DNA of 64,000 nt from Varroa destructor (GCF_002443255.2 NW_019211455.1:48977489-49041488), one strand, 5' to 3'. Shown: positions 13,082 through 27,930, numbered from the stretch's first letter. Translations and numbers: made by a program. The notes: a model not told the origin generated them from the sequence alone.

Positions 13082-15096
13082 GTAAGTGGGGACAATCTTT
13101 TGAGAATGTTTGTCAAATTTTAGTTGTTGCATCAAATTCTTGTTGCAGTCGTGCGCAAATTCGTGTTGCCAATACCAGAACCGCTTTGGCAAGCGTACTT
13201 GGCAAATATCTGCTACAACAAATCCAGTAGGGAAATCGCGTCACGATAAAGGTCCAAAATGGACTCCTATTGAATTTTCAGTTCACGAATACAAAAACAA
13301 AGTAATCGCTAGCTCAAATGTATCGTTCAACTGAATAAAGTTCGTTTTTGCGTGACATACGAGTTGTTTGTAACACACGACAGACATTTTTTTGACGTTG
13401 ACTAAACCTACTGTTTCGTCTCGTATGATTACTTAGTTATGATAAACCCAGTTTCAAATTGAAAGAATAGCGCCCTTTTTTTGGTTCTATGAGGCGACTA
13501 AGCCACTCAGTCTGCACAAAGTGTTTACACGAAACTGAGCAACCTAGCTCAATTGATGAGACGTCTCGTTCCTCCAGTTTTGATTGCGGGTAACGCTCCT
13601 CGATTCTTAATATGACCCATCATAATCTTTCGTCAGGACGTTCGATGCTTACATCTTCAGCTCAATAACGATCAAGCGTTGCCTAGCTAACGTTTGCTAT
13701 TTGTTATGTGTATTTGAGGGTGTCGTTTCCTTCACATGTACGAAATCTATGCTGAATTATATAAAACACATTTGTCTCCTCCTCTCAGCTCAGCCTAGAA
13801 GTGGGCGACTGATGACCCGCCGGTTTCTAACGGCTGCTCGTAAGGAGGTGTGGCGCTCTATCGATACTTCTGTTCTCTCCCGGCCGTGACGGTCTTTTAG
13901 CTGTGTGTATCTTTCTAGGTGTGAGGGACGAGCGTGAGCGATTGCGGTGAAGTGGGATCCGCTACCGCCTGACAATCAGAAACGCATCAGACTTCTGAAC
14001 AGAAAGAGTAACCGTGAAAAACAAGAGAGAAATAGAAACTGGGTGTCACGCTGCACGAAGCTTTGAGAGTGTCGATAGTTGTTGCTTTCCGCCATCGAAT
14101 GAAGAGGCGAAATTAGTTAACCCGCTGGTTTACTGGCCTGGCCTTGTCCTAGTGATAGCCCAATAGCGCAAGAATGACAGTACATAAGCAGTCTATTTCA
14201 TCTGGCTATCATTATGGCTAGGAGTCTGGATAAGTGCTGAAAAGGTCTAGGCGTCATAAGATAAAAAAAACGTTCTGCATTCGCAATCAAACGCCATAAT
14301 TCGACGGTTTTCTCGTATAAACGGTCATTTCGTAGAATATTTAGAAATATGAACATGTTCTATGGTCAAAGGAAGTGACTGATCTGCATATGGAGCAAAG
14401 AAATTTACCCTGAGATAAGCGACAAGACTGATTTCGCAGTTTTTGAGCTTCAAACGAGTTGTTGTCTCTATATAATTCGCTGGTTCTGCCGCAGCAAGGC
14501 TGAGGTTGATGAAATGAAGCCTTATCTATAAGCGAACGCCACATAAAGATATTCAAGTGTGCTTTCGTTCATCAAAATATAGGGTGTGATTCTGCTCGTC
14601 TAGAATAAACAACGTATCAACGTATATGTCCATCCCAAACACACACTGCTATTTCCAGTGTCAGATTGGTATTCTAGGCAAGAAAAAGAACACGTAATAA
14701 TGGCCCATTACTCCGTATTCTGACATGAGCCTTTTTCACGGTCAGATATGTACTAATACACATTAAAAACATTATACGTATGTGTATGTATTGTAACCAG
14801 TCTGATCGCAATCAATACTAACGTTATAAACATATATTCGTTTGACCTATTATTCGTTTTTGTCGTGCAGATAAAATAACCTCGGATCTTTGGTGCTGCA
14901 GGCGCATATTTAAAATTGAACTATCAAAACATAGAGCAACGCCTTATCGGTCTTGTTCCGTCTGTTCTGTCAAATATATTGCACACAACGACGACGAAGA
15001 AGATGTCGACCGATCAAAAGCGCAACAAATAGAAAAGCTTAGGTCTGTCGCGAAGAAAAGCCGCACGAACGACCGATTGAGAGTGATATAAAACGG

Positions 15097-15319
15097 ATGA
15101 TGGCCACTGATAGGGACACCGTTAAGGCATCTGCTCGAATTGCGCTGCTGTTCACACTAGTGCAACTGAAATTGTCTGTTCTGAAGGAATTCAAGGACCA
15201 CAACGGCATTTCTCTTATCCGGAGATCAAGTGTAGATGTTTCCTTCAGCCCAAAAGCCTCGCTCCGCAAAACGTATCAGGTCCGCCGTAACCCAAACAAG
15301 GAGTTATGTCACAAGCACA
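15097..15319 (+). CDS. Candidate coding exon, product unknown
   Basis: A frame starting at ATG-ATG (MMATDRDTVKASARIALLF) runs 74 codons to a strong donor, AAGCACA|GTAAGT at 15320. It is also open upstream to 15043, just behind an AG, so it could be an internal exon instead. The middle has a helix-like stretch (TLVQLKLSVLKEFKD) and the end is basic. There is no recognisable domain. Length alone is within chance expectation; the donor is the main support. Confidence 0.14.
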
Positions 15320-18300
15320 GTAAGTTGCGTTGAGAGATTTCGTAAAGGGTGTAAATAAACAACAGTTGATTAGAAGCTGAACAACAGGTGGAGCTGTTTT
15401 CAAAAACAGAAAGAGTTAATGTGGCCTTAACGCCTAAAGCCTGACAGTTTAAGCGCGAGCCGTTCTATAGAGCACCGCGTTTCTACCCGCTTAACAGCCG
15501 AATTATTCCAAAACTAGGGAAAAACTTACTAACTAATATATGACTATAAAGAAAAAAGTTTCGTGTTTCATGAGATTGAGACCTCTTTAAATGAATACAT
15601 CCACTATGGCCATGTTGTCCGCGGCGTGGTAAGTTCACGGGTAGAACGAATTGTTTTATCGAATCGTATATAAGTGGATACGAGATATGAATGATCTCTA
15701 CAATTCGTTCTAATAAACTATCTGTGAAGTTAACGTTCATACATGTCGCAAGAGACACTAAGCAAAAGAAGGAAAAAAAAAAGCAAAACGTATTTTGTTG
15801 TATCCAGTTAATCATGTTACAACCGGTCTTACTTTCCCGGTGGCCTTTTGCCATTCAACGGAAACATGTTGCCAACAACGACAAATTACTGTCGTTGTTG
15901 GTAATGTCGTCATGCAAAACGCTAGAAGGGGTCCCCGTGATTGTTCAGCGGTAACATGTTTACCTACTTAACTGTGATAGTCTCGATTGGGCTCCGGACG
16001 TAGGCCGACTTCGATTCGTGCCGGCGGAAGCCAGCTGCCCAAAAACAACGCTTCACTATGTCACTATTGGACGTAAAACATGAAACAATTGTATTCTTTA
16101 CGACGCCATATAGCAAAGCTGAGCAGCGCAATCATGTTAGTCTGACGTTTTGTTCGCTCTAATGCAAGTCTGATGCCGGCGTCCTTTTTGCCAACTGAAA
16201 AGGAGCGCCGCTCGCTACTCGGGGGAAAGCTATGGCAAATAGTGCCTCCAGTTATATTGCTCAGGGGCATATGCGCAGATGGCATTAGACAGCTGTAGAT
16301 GTACGGGGGATTGCCTGCACTTGAATTCCACTTGTTCGAATTGTCTCTAAGTAAATGTTTGTCGATTGAGCAGAGCTGCTCGGCCTATTCCTGAGTCGTA
16401 TTTCTGTCTAGTAGATTAGGGCTCGTCTGTTGTGAGAGGTTATCTTGGATAGAAGTGGGCGTACCTTTTGTTAAAAATACAGATGTTGTTACAATGTTGA
16501 AGCTCTGGATTTCGTTTGATTGTGCCTTACATATTTATCGCTCTTAGTTTGTACTATTCAAGAGAAGTCTATAGGTTTCGGGTGTTATTTTTGTTATTAT
16601 TTCTAAGATCGTTCGATTGTTTCAATTCGTAGAACAATTATTATTATAAGATTATACATCAATTATCGTCATTTAATTACGGTAACAATTTTTTACATAT
16701 ATTACTTTACAATTGCTCCACATTGTTTTCACGTTATTACATATATTAATGTATATTACTTGCTATTTTGTTCATCAAAAAGATCAACCGTTTGCGTTAC
16801 ACGTTATTGCCACGCCTGCTATCCACCATGTCAAATGCTCACGCTTATTATATATAAAAGAACGCTCCTCACAGCTGACGACTTACGTCTGATACCTCTG
16901 CGTACGCCTTTTCCATCTGGTTCTTGGTCATTTCTTTAGATTCAAACAATTTTACACAACGCCAGCAACGATGGCAAGACAACGTCTCTTTTTTTTTTTT
17001 GCGTCGTCGTGATTGTGTGCGTGCAGGCGTGCGCGTGTCTCTACTGGCTTGTGCCAATGTCTGTAGACGCACGCGAAGGTCCCCTTCGTTGTAACCGGCT
17101 TAGCAGCGGCGACGACAGCAGCGCCAGCAGGACTTTGAGGTCGCCTGTTTGTTGTATCGTTTGATTCGTTTTGGTCGCCTACTTTTCAATATATTCAGTT
17201 ACCTCTTTTACTTTTTTTTTTACTTATCCGTTTTTACTTTAACTTTCCATTCTATTTCGTGATCTTGTGGATGTTGCTGTTCGTTCTCTCTCTATGTGTT
17301 AGTACCTATTGTTTGAGGTCCTTGCGTCTGTTGTTCGTCGTGTAGCTAAAATGCTAGGCCCATCGCGCCGTATCTATGACTCTTTTGGTGGGCCCCGTAT
17401 CAGCTGCAGCCGCAGCAGAAAGAGCAGCTAATATCGGCACCGGCACCGTCAATTCTCCTAACACATCAAACAACTTGATGCTGCTGTTAAGGGAATTCGA
17501 GTGAGCGGATGTTGGACTTAACGGTCTACTGTTGACTGTCTCCACCTCTCCACAGCATCAGTCACTCTTGCTTCAATCACTTTTGCTGGTACCAAGCAGA
17601 AGTTCCTCTGCCGGCGCAGTCGTCATTGTCGTCACTGCCTCCAGCAGATAGATGTCCTTTCCCTTCTACTTCTACGTCCTGTATGTATCTGTGTGTATGC
17701 AGGATTGGCTTCTGCTAGTAGTATAGGTAGTACTTTTCGTTTCTTCAATCGTCATCGTTCTTGCCGCCTTCCTTTTAGGCTGTATCTTTCTTTGACCTGT
17801 CTCTGCCATTGTCTTAATTTTCGACGCTACAGTATTAGTGAGTGTTTTGATTGCCTTTTGTTTTGTTGACGTGTACGCGTTCCGTGCAACTCTTGGGCTG
17901 TTTACGGTAGACTCAAGTAGACCCCTGCATGGCGAGGTGAACGCAATACATACCGCGTATAGCGTAAATGGTCTTGACTGTGTCTTTAGGTGTTTTAGAG
18001 TATGACTGCGCCAAAAAAAGAGCGTCAAAGTGTACCAAAAGAGTTCATCTAAAGTGCGGCCCTTTCGACCTGGCACTCTTCGACATATCGGTGCCTGTTT
18101 GGTCCACTATGTGTCAGTATTCGGCCATGGCGTAGAAAAAGGCCTTTTCTCGTTTTGCTTTCAATGCTTCTGCCTTAGCCTGTGTGCAACGCCAGAAGCA
18201 GCTTAAGACATATTTGGCTGCTCTTTCTTGTTATAGCAGCTGTGAAAAGCAAAGTGCTTATTGCTTCCAGCTCTCCCAGTCTGCCATAGCAATGGCTATA

Positions 18301-18732
18301 GGTTTCAGACTTCTTCTTCTCTACCATCGTCGAAGCGAGGTGCCACTATTAATGAATTTTTTCCGTTTTCAGCTTGCTCAAGATTTTGTATGATTCTGCC
18401 TTCAACGATTATGGGAAGGGGAGGAACGTGCGATCGTCTTTCCGTTTGCACGTTTACTCCTTATATCGTATGCGATGCTCGACCTAGTCTCATACCGCTT
18501 TTCCTCTGCTGAGACCATCCTAATTATCCTCATATGATCAGTGCTACACCGAAAAGTCTTCTCGTTAACTACCTCAGTTCACCACCTACTTGCTATTCCC
18601 GTTCAGAGTGATGTCATTTTCCTTCGTTTACACATACACACAAACACACACATCTTCTTAGCTTCATAGTGACGCTTTTCCCCTCTTGTGGCTGGCAGCA
18701 TCGCTTCGTCCGCCCCGTTGTCACGTACTTAC

Positions 18733-18895
18733 TATACCTCTGCCCTGGGGGGTTTATTCTAAGAAAATTACCAGTTTTCGAAGTACGGATATACTCCTGT
18801 CCTGCGGACACCGATTCCACGGACGCAGTATACGTTGTCTGAAGCATCAGCAACAGCAGCAGCTGTAATACTAGCAGTAACGCGGGTTGTTTCAT
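18733..18895 (-). CDS. Candidate first exon of a secreted protein (signal peptide)
   Basis: On the minus strand an ATG at 18895 starts MKQPALLLVLQLLLLLMLQ, a textbook signal-peptide h-region, followed by TTYTASVESVSAGQEYIRT. The frame runs through SKTGNFLRINPPGQRY to a strong donor, TATA|GTAAGT at 18732, leaving in phase 1. An alternative, earlier donor GTAATT lies at 18771. The likely signal cleavage is after TTYTA or nearby. The leucine run comes partly from CTG/CAG-like repetition, so it could arise by chance, and the ATG context has T at -3. Small secreted precursors such as neuropeptides start this way, but no known peptide is recognised. Confidence 0.22.
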
Positions 18896-21800
18896 CCACT
18901 GGTCCGAACACTCAGCCGCCCTATCATCGACTGGCTGACTGGATACTTTTCGCCATTGGCTCCGCCGTTAAAACCTCCTGGAGGGGGCCATTACTAGATA
19001 CTAGCATATAGTTCTCCCTACGACCCTTCCCCCTATAAACCATAGAAAAGGACAATTCGATAAGACGTCGCGCTCACACAGACAGAGAGACATATTCAGT
19101 AGGTTTGATCGACTAACAGCGCCGGTTTTTATTGAGTCCTTCTCGGAGGAAAACGAGAACGGAGCAAAGCGATCCGATATAGTTCGATGATGACATGGTC
19201 CGGGCGCGACTGTGTGATCCTTATGGTCGTATGATGGACCTATGGTGAGGGCAATGAAGGCGGAGTCGAAATCAAATGATTGAGATGACAGACGCCTCGT
19301 AACAATATAGTAGCCTTTCACTTCTTGTACACACATAAGTCCCTGCGGCGGTGAGGGCCAGTAGCACCTGAACACCTGATGGGGGCGATGACGCAATGGC
19401 GAATGTGGTCTGTTCGAACAAGAAAAAAACGTCTTTACGCAAATTATCACCTTTCATTCTGACTTGCTATCGTCCAGGCTGGCCCTATAAAAATGTATCT
19501 TTAGATGAGCAGATGAGTTTCAGTGGTCATCTGAGGGTTTCGTGGCTAATGTTGACAGATATCCCTATATTTATCTGCGAATTCGATCGAAAATGTCAAA
19601 AATAAGGAGATCACGGGGAGGATGGCAGGAAGGACAAACTGAAAAAACATAGGTTCTTGGAAAATGGACGGTTCATCGGTTTTTGTCCGGTTTGCTGGAG
19701 AAGGAAAAACTTCATCCTTCGTACATGGACACAAGAGCTATTTTTATACATAGTAGAAATTTCCTAAACCTGAAAGGTACGATGCGGTTAAGGTTGTTCA
19801 TAGTTTGAGTTAGTTCTATGTGCATGCCACGTAGCTTATTTACATTTGCCCTGTATGTGGAGTATCCAATGGGTAATATAACTAATATGATATAGACTTC
19901 TATTATAGATTCTTCTTACGCGAACCAATCGCTAGATCGTATTCAGTATAACCAACAAACCTAGCTGTGATTAAAGCGAGTGTGAAAAGCGTTTATTTGT
20001 ATTACCATAGAGGAAAATCTTTTCCTTTTCATTGTAGGCAGCACAATAGCATAAATAGTATTCGACCCTTTTTTTAACGTCAGCAGAAACGCCGGGTACT
20101 GCGAAGAGGCACCGTTGCATCAATAAACATGAGTAGGTTCCTTCTCTGCCTGTAACAAGGTTATGCTCTCATTGTATAGCGTTTCGTGGCTTTACCAGAT
20201 TTCTTGTCGGTTTCCTTTTGTCCAGTGTTTAGGCACAATTGTTTTTCTCTCTCCATCGCTAGAGACTCATACAACTATTAAATTCGTACGTGACGTGATT
20301 GATTTAGGACATATAGCAGCGGCTAGAGATCTGGATAAACCTGGTTCATCCCTTAGCTGTTTTGTAACGTTTCCTCTCGACTACAAGAATTATATCGAGG
20401 ACATATTGTGTACCACAAAACGAATACAGAACGAGAAATAGACGCGGCATATCAAAGAGATGATGCCACCTTACGTTTCACGCTTCTAAATGCTACGAAA
20501 GTTGAAAACTTGGCGTCTCAGGGCGACTCTACTTTCATGTTTAATGCTTGCCACAGGAGAGTCTGCCAGATGTCAGCGAAGACGAGCACCAACGTAGGAA
20601 AGACCTCAGCAGAATGACAACAGATTTACAAGCTTTGCTCACTTACCTAATAACTCCATTCTAACATCGATGTCAAAGAAATCTGCAGGTTGAATTACTG
20701 CTCCTTTTAGCGAAACTCGAAATCGAGCGCGGACAAAAGCGTTACGCTTTGGGGCAAATCTTCAATGATTAGGTCAAAGTCTCCGAGTTAGAACACGTTT
20801 ATTTTTCGGGTAACCGTCTCATCAGCGAAGGAGTAAAATCGCAGGCGGCGACGAATTTTATACTGACAATAATAAAAATTTGTGTTTTGTGTGAAGAAAG
20901 CCACATTAAATATAGGCTCTATTACCTGTGCCCAAATGTCAAAGATAAGTAACCACTCATAGGCTACTAGTTGTTGCATGCTATTCCCGTACTGGAAGAA
21001 CAGGTGTCAATGTTGAGATATAAAGGCGTATGATTGATAGAAAGTGTATACGCTAAAATGTATCGTTATATTTACGAGATGATTAAGTTCGTATTGAAAC
21101 TGAAAAAAAAATGGAGTTTGATCTCGATGATGCACTATTTGGTCATTTGGACCAAGCTTGCACATCGTTGGGTAAGGCAAACAGGCCTCTCAAGGTCCAT
21201 GTTTGCTGAATATTACTATTATCATCACGCATTAAGAGTACATAGCATTCACTTTTAAATGTAAATCTTTCCATGAAGCTCTGCCACTTTTTCATTTCAC
21301 TAGTACTTAAAAGAAGCTCGAAAAGAGAAACCTTCAAAAGTCATACGGTCCTTTCGGATTACTCCGGTCAAGATTTTTAGCGATCAACGGGATCAAAATT
21401 ATATTAATATAAATGAATTAAACTTTTGATAAATCCAACTTACCTTGATAAAACGTTCATATATAATTACCAACTTATTGTTAGGTGAGTTTGATTATAT
21501 TTTTACAATTATAAATTTTCTGGTAAAGGTGTTTTTTTTTGCGAATCTCGAAATAGTAGCTGTTAACGGTATGAACAATTCATCGTCAGCTATCGACGAG
21601 AGGGGACACAAGTTAACTTCAATATAATGTGATTGTAGAACTGCTATCCCTATCGCTGTCTTTTGTTCTATGCCCAGTTGTCGTTGCATTGAGTCAATGG
21701 CAGGTAGAGAATGTATATAGAAACACTAGCACAGTTAGATGTGTTTTTACATGATCAACTTTACCGCTACTTGCTCTCTCGTCTTGACGTCGACATTATC

Positions 21801-24800
21801 AGCCTTCGGTTTTCACTCAGTCCCGTGTTGAAGGGCCTATATGAAGATTCGTTGCACAATTTCTACATATCAGTCTCGTAGCTAAACTTTGAAACGATCT
21901 TTTTAAGCCATAATTACAAAGATCCGCGAAGGACAAGACCTTTCGAGCAAAAGTTGGTGACGTACACTTAGTAGAATAAGGATTCTGTATCTAACGGTAC
22001 ATATGCGCCGTATCCGACTGTGGACAAAGAGAACAAAATGTACAAGGAAATTTTAATATTTAGACGTGTTGCGTGTATGCTTTATGGCTATATGCTGTAA
22101 ACTAGTACAAATACGATATATCAGACAGAGGAAATGGTAATAGCGGTCTTTTAATTGTTTTCCTTATCCTTTGGCTAGTCGTTTACCTCTACTCTCCATT
22201 TACTCTATCGAGAATTTGGCTCTATACCAAACGCCCGTGCCTCAATTATCCAAATCTCAATTGCGACAAACAAGAGCACATCAGTCAGTTTATTATACTT
22301 GTGAAGGACGCATGATTTCCTCTTGCAGAACCAAACCCATTTTGGCAACTAGTATTATGTAATCTTCCTATAATTTGTAAGCATTAATGGCCATAGAACT
22401 AGTCGGCATAAGCTTAATGTTTACAACTTTCCGATAATCGAAAAAGACTCTGAGAAGCTTAATTTTTTTTATTTAGATCTTGCAGCTTCTCCCGCTCTAA
22501 ACTTGCCCTCCAAACGAGGATAGTCACACACCTACGTTTCATTACACGTAATGACGTGGGTCCTCCTTGACTTCGCTGCGGTTTCCCTGGGCCAATTGTT
22601 GACGGGTCCAGATTTGCCCGAAATGCAAATCGTTCGGCGTGAACCTCCCTCCGAACTTTTTGGCCGTCAAACGATCTTTCAAATTAGTCCAGCATCACTT
22701 GTGTTAAATGTTCTCTCTCTTTCTTTATTTCTCTTCTAGGGGCACTCTGTAGGTGATTTCCGTTTTTCTACCGTTCCGCTTTTACTAGCCCAGAACATGA
22801 ATGGTCTTCAAGGTTCTCCTTTTCGTCGTGAAGCGCTATTCATTCATACCTTATGTAGCATTTATATTAGCTTTTTAGCAAAAAACATGATGTTTGTTCT
22901 ATAATATTCCATTTGAATTTTTCAAAACGGCCAAGAATCACTTGTTTCAAGGCGCGCACAAGATATTATGAAATATAGCCAAAATAAATCCTACAATTCT
23001 TTGATGTTTGAATAATATACATATAGATAAGTGTCGTGCGGCCCACACGGTTACGGATCGACCTATAGCTGAAACAAACTCGAGCTTTTTATCTGTACCT
23101 TTTTAACCCAACAGCATGCGCCTTGTTCAAAGCGCTCGTCTTCCTATACACGTACGGGAGAATATGCTGCGTGATCAAAAATTTTACCCTGGACTTTGCC
23201 TCGAAATGTGTGGGTATTTCAGGTTAAAGGATGCACTCTCAATACCCGCTTCATTTAATCGGTTTTCATCAAAAAGTTACCGTAGTGGTCCGGGTCAATG
23301 TTGTTGTGTACAGCGAAAATGGAGGGCCGTTTAAAAACTGTTTGCATAATTCGAAAATGGCATCGGAAAAGATGCACCCTGGTCGCTGGCCGGCCATTCG
23401 AGACGGACCATCCATAGCCACCTTAAACCTGTAATATATGTATATATATATATATATTTTTAATTAAAAATGATTCATTCAGGTGCGTCATACACGAATG
23501 ATGAGCGCAGGGAAGCGTTTCTCTCATGAACTCTCAATTATCATCCGGCACTGAAGAGCATGCAGCCAATATAATAGATTCTTATGCAGTTTGTTAACGA
23601 CGTGTGACGAGAAAAAGTGCCTTTGTCTTGATATGAAACAGAAAAAAAACCTGCATTTCCTGCACCGGAAGGGTTTATATGGTAAGAAACGCTTAAGCAC
23701 GGGTAAGCTTAAACGATTAACGGGGGCCTCAACATGGCGTGATCGAATCAAGAAGACAAAGCTGTCCAACAGAAAAAGCTTAACAAATAAAGCAAGATTC
23801 CTTTTATCCTTGATAATATTAAACCATACATGTAATCAAGTTCACCGAAGTAGTTTTGCAACTGGCTAATTAAAATCAAGTTAACGTCCAATCTATGCAT
23901 TTTGGACGAGATGGGAGAAGACCGCAGAGAGCACCAGCGAACAAATGAGTCTTTTGTTAACGTACGAATTCTATACTGTGCTTTTTCATAGGGAGCTACT
24001 GTCACTATTCTTGACATAACGGTTTTGATCTACAGATTCAGCTAACGGCCCCTCTTTACTGCCCTATAGGGCCATCGCATTCAGCGATCGCTAATTCTTG
24101 GACCGCACCGTACAGAAACCCAACATGAAGAGATGTCATCGTGAAGTGTCGCTATTGAAGCTCTTCATTAACAGAATGATACATTATCACGGACGTGTAA
24201 GTCATACAAAAAAGAACAGGAACTTTTGAACGCATTCCGTTGGAGACGGTCCCGTTCGCCTTGTTGCAGAGAGAGTTCCGCTGAACGCAAGCCAATTTGA
24301 AAAATCGGGCCACTGCATTTGCTTGTACGAGCGAACCGTCATAAATAAGAGAGAATATCTCTCACGACGAGTAGGAAATGTTCTACGGAGCTCTGGGAGG
24401 AAACCGACATTGTTATTACTAATAATAGTATGTTGATAACAATGATTTCGACAAATCTGTAAGTTGATGGATAATGATGATGATTATTGTTATTACTCTT
24501 GTTGTTACGGTTACCAGTTATAAACAGCTCATGTCAATATATAGTTATAACAGTGAATGTTACCATGCTGTTAAGTTGAAGGTCATCAACAATAGACGCT
24601 TCGTCAAAGCTAACGCAGAAAGTGTGACAAATATCTGTTAGGACTAGTCCGTTCAGCTTATTTGAAAATCCTAATTTTTCTTAGACATAGTCAATGGTCT
24701 TATATTTGCTTTTTCCAAAGATTTATTTTTATCTAATTGTTTCGTCCCTCTAGTGCACCTGTATCTCTTTTAACACAAATCTCTTTTGTTAAGCGAAACG

Positions 24801-27228
24801 TGTTAGTGCAGGCAGAACGTATTTTGAGAGGACCTTCAACACAGAATGAGTGGATAGTGAGGCAGCTTGTCTCAAAGATGTAACTCTATTTATGCGAAAG
24901 TATTACCTCTACACCAAGTTCGTCCAAAGTCGCGATCATGTGGGACAGAATTCAACAAAGATAGTTACAAATATGTTATCCACACTGCCTATACGTGGAG
25001 TTATCTTTTACATACAAGAAGTAGAGGTTTCAACCAGCTTCTTTGAGCGCGTCAAGCCTGAATTACTGCCTACTGCACTGGCAGTTGACTCTTCGACCTG
25101 TCAGCCGTCGCTGCTTCGGCTACGGGCCATTGCCCAACCAGCTATGTTGGCAGAGTCGAAACGCGTAGATTTGTAACTGGTGCCAGATTTTGTACGAATT
25201 TCTTGGCTCATGCCGGTGTTTTTGAATCCGTACGCTCTTATTCGTCGCTGCCGTCTAAACGAATGGGACTTCTGACTGTCAACCGAGTCTATTTTGTTTG
25301 AGCCACGCATCGCGTATTGCACTTGTTACTGATTACCGTTGTTTTTTCCTATACCAGGGTCGACAGGGTGTCGCGGTCAGAGTGTTAGGTGTTACGTGTC
25401 ACAGCCTCACAATCGTTTCGAGCCTGCAGGTTGTCGTTTTCGCTACAAACTGCTCCGGTCCTATATCACTTCTCCTGTGTTTTTTGCTCTTCGATTGTAG
25501 ACGATTCGCGTTCATGGCGGCCGTGCTATTGAGCCGTTAAGCTGTTGTCATGCACGGACGGTACCAGGCTATTGCTACTGGCTGCAGGTAGCATTAGCAG
25601 TGGCGTTGTTCCTCGAACAGGCAAAAAGACTGAAAGTAAGCGCGGCAAAATGTGGGTCAAGGGCAAAAACTTGCGCTCTTAATAGATCAAAGCTGATGTA
25701 TATCGAAGACGGAAAAACAGTTCCGAGACGCATCAAGAGCCTACGACAAATTCTTAATACTGTATTTAAACGAAGGACGGCACTGATCAATACAGGAAGT
25801 TGCGAAGGAGCCAAGGGCCACCGTTGCTGTCGTACTCAGTACCATGGCTCTCCGTCAGGTGGTCAAGGTCCATTGTTCCGCCCTATACCGCTTGTTGGAA
25901 CAGACGCTGAAGTACATGTCGAAAGGCAAAGGTTACTTTTGACACGTTTCTTTACATACCGAAAAGATGTCGTCGTCGTGCATTGCTAAAGCCGATATGA
26001 AGGATATAGGGGATCGGTAAAATTGACTTGTGTCTAATTATTTTAGCAAACAAGAATGATCTAATGGGAAAAGTACTTGTTCACTGGTGTCCATTAGTTA
26101 GCGGATGCACCAGAAAAATTCAGCTCACGTTCATCAGAATTCCCTAAACGTTAGGAAATATATCCAGCTGGGGTCATCTTCAGGGCGACGATACCGATAT
26201 TGTTTATTTCTTGGGGACTCGTCTATTTAGGCCTTTTGATGAGTTTGTCATCAATAAAAATAGGCCATCGCGACGGTCAACATGAGATATTTGCCAGCGA
26301 AGCGACAACGAGAAAAGTAATTGGTAAGAGTGAAACGACAGGTTACTGAATCTGAGCAGGAAGTCAATGGAAATGTTTTAATGGTATTATTATATAGTTA
26401 AATGATCTGGCAGGAAGTGGTGGTTAAAAGCTTCTTTTTTTTGTATTAGCAACAGTTCGGCAGTAACAACGAGATCACAGCAAGCAATTATGGCTGGCGA
26501 CGAGCTTTAGCCCGCTGCTAGAATATAATACAAAATAACCTGTATAACTAACACGCACCTAGTGTTTTATCTCACTATATATCTCAGGACATATATATTC
26601 ATATTTTGTACATTGAAGTAGGTTTTTTAGATTTCTAAGAAAGTCTTTATTTTAACATACTAATAAAGACAACAATATTATGTCAAAGCCAGGATTTGCT
26701 TATGTACATTTAGGCAAGCTTTAACGACATTGGGTGTTGTCTTAAAGTCATTTCTTGGGCCAGTAGACTTTGGCCCACCCTTTGTTTAGTGAACTGGAAC
26801 ACGATTGAAACACATTCCAGTTTAGACAATTGCGTTTAGAGGTGAGGTGGCCCAATTTCCAGCGATTGGGTACAACTGGGGTTTAGAGAAAACCGTAATC
26901 CACTACGTCAAACAGTGGCCACGCGACCACGTCGATGCAATGAGAAGGTAAAAGCTCCACATAATTGAGCTCTGACTTTAATATAGCGCCTCGATCTCTG
27001 TAAGGCTGAATGGATTCGAATTAATATCTTGTGGTCAGTGGTGCTCGAAGTATGGTATGGCTTCTTCCTAACACGCCCCTGTAGAAAGTAAATCATCTCT
27101 GGGACTAGCCTTGAACTGTGATCGGGGGGTCCTTAGCAGACTGCCAGAGGAGAGAACCGCAATTCTGTACCTTCTTTATTTTGCTCAAAAAATAGATAGA
27201 AACAAGTGCTTCGTAACGATCCCTAAAA

Positions 27229-27328
27229 NNNNNNNNNNNNNNNNNNNNNNNNNNNNNNNNNNNNNNNNNNNNNNNNNNNNNNNNNNNNNNNNNNNNNNNN
27301 NNNNNNNNNNNNNNNNNNNNNNNNNNNN
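27229..27328. other. Assembly gap (100 N)
   Basis: Exactly 100 N characters, the conventional placeholder for a scaffold gap of unknown size. Features across it cannot be trusted. Confidence 0.98.
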
Positions 27329-27493
27329 AAATTCTCCTCTTGACACTAAATCCTTTTAGCTCTGATAAAATAGTTCAATCATTAGCAACAATAAATATAA
27401 TCTATTGAAAAAGTCTACATTAAACCTTAACGTAATCAATCGGCATATATAGGATGTATACATAGTCAGTTTAGCCAATATGTCAAAAAATAT

Positions 27494-27530
27494 TTTACTA
27501 GCAACCTATAGTTTACTAGCAACCCTATAG
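27494..27530 (+). repeat. Imperfect tandem duplication, about 18 bp
   Basis: TTTACTAGCAACCTATAG is followed directly by a second copy with one extra C. It lies 165 bp after the assembly gap, in very AT-rich DNA. Confidence 0.75.
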
Positions 27531-27908
27531 TTAACTACTAACTTTTGCCCCCGCACGTTATAATTAAAATTTTTTTGCTCCTTTATGAATAAATAATACC
27601 ATGGGTTGGCGGTATCATATTCGCTAGCTGCAGAATCTGTAAGGTCATTATTGATTTGACACTTAAAAATATACTATATAAAATTATAAATATTAGTCTC
27701 TGCAGGACAGACCGTTCCTAGAGTAGGTAGTTTTCAGTGTACCGCGTAAAAAGATAGAAATAATTTCGCGTTTTACAAAAACTAGCATTGTTATAATTGC
27801 TGCATTTTGAGGTGTCCTACTAGGGGCAGTTCATACAAATAATTATCGAACGCACTAGTGACTGGACTAGATTCATTCTCACGTCGATTTAAATAACTTG
27901 CAACTTCC

Positions 27909-27930
27909 TTTTTTTTTTTTTTTTTTTTTT
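27909..27930 (+). repeat. Poly(T) run of 22
   Basis: An uninterrupted T run. On the minus strand it reads as poly(A) and could mark the tail of a retroposed sequence, but no source sequence is recognisable next to it. Confidence 0.85.

Noticed and set aside
17672..18076. 134-codon minus-strand open frame, basic and T/K-rich
   Set aside because: It starts at a non-ATG codon and lacks splice sites or recognisable motifs; its composition follows the local T-rich + strand.
19001..19450. Longest open frame in the window (149 codons, minus strand)
   Set aside because: No domain, no signal sequence, no convincing splice context. An open frame of this length is expected by chance in 64 kb at this base composition.
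20805..20835. Hammerhead-ribozyme-like core on the minus strand (CTGATGAG ... CGAAA)
   Set aside because: Stem II does not pair properly and no partner for stem I is found nearby.
25600..25989. 129-codon + strand open frame
   Set aside because: Non-ATG start and no domain. A GTAAGC donor occurs inside it, but no matching acceptor or partner exon.
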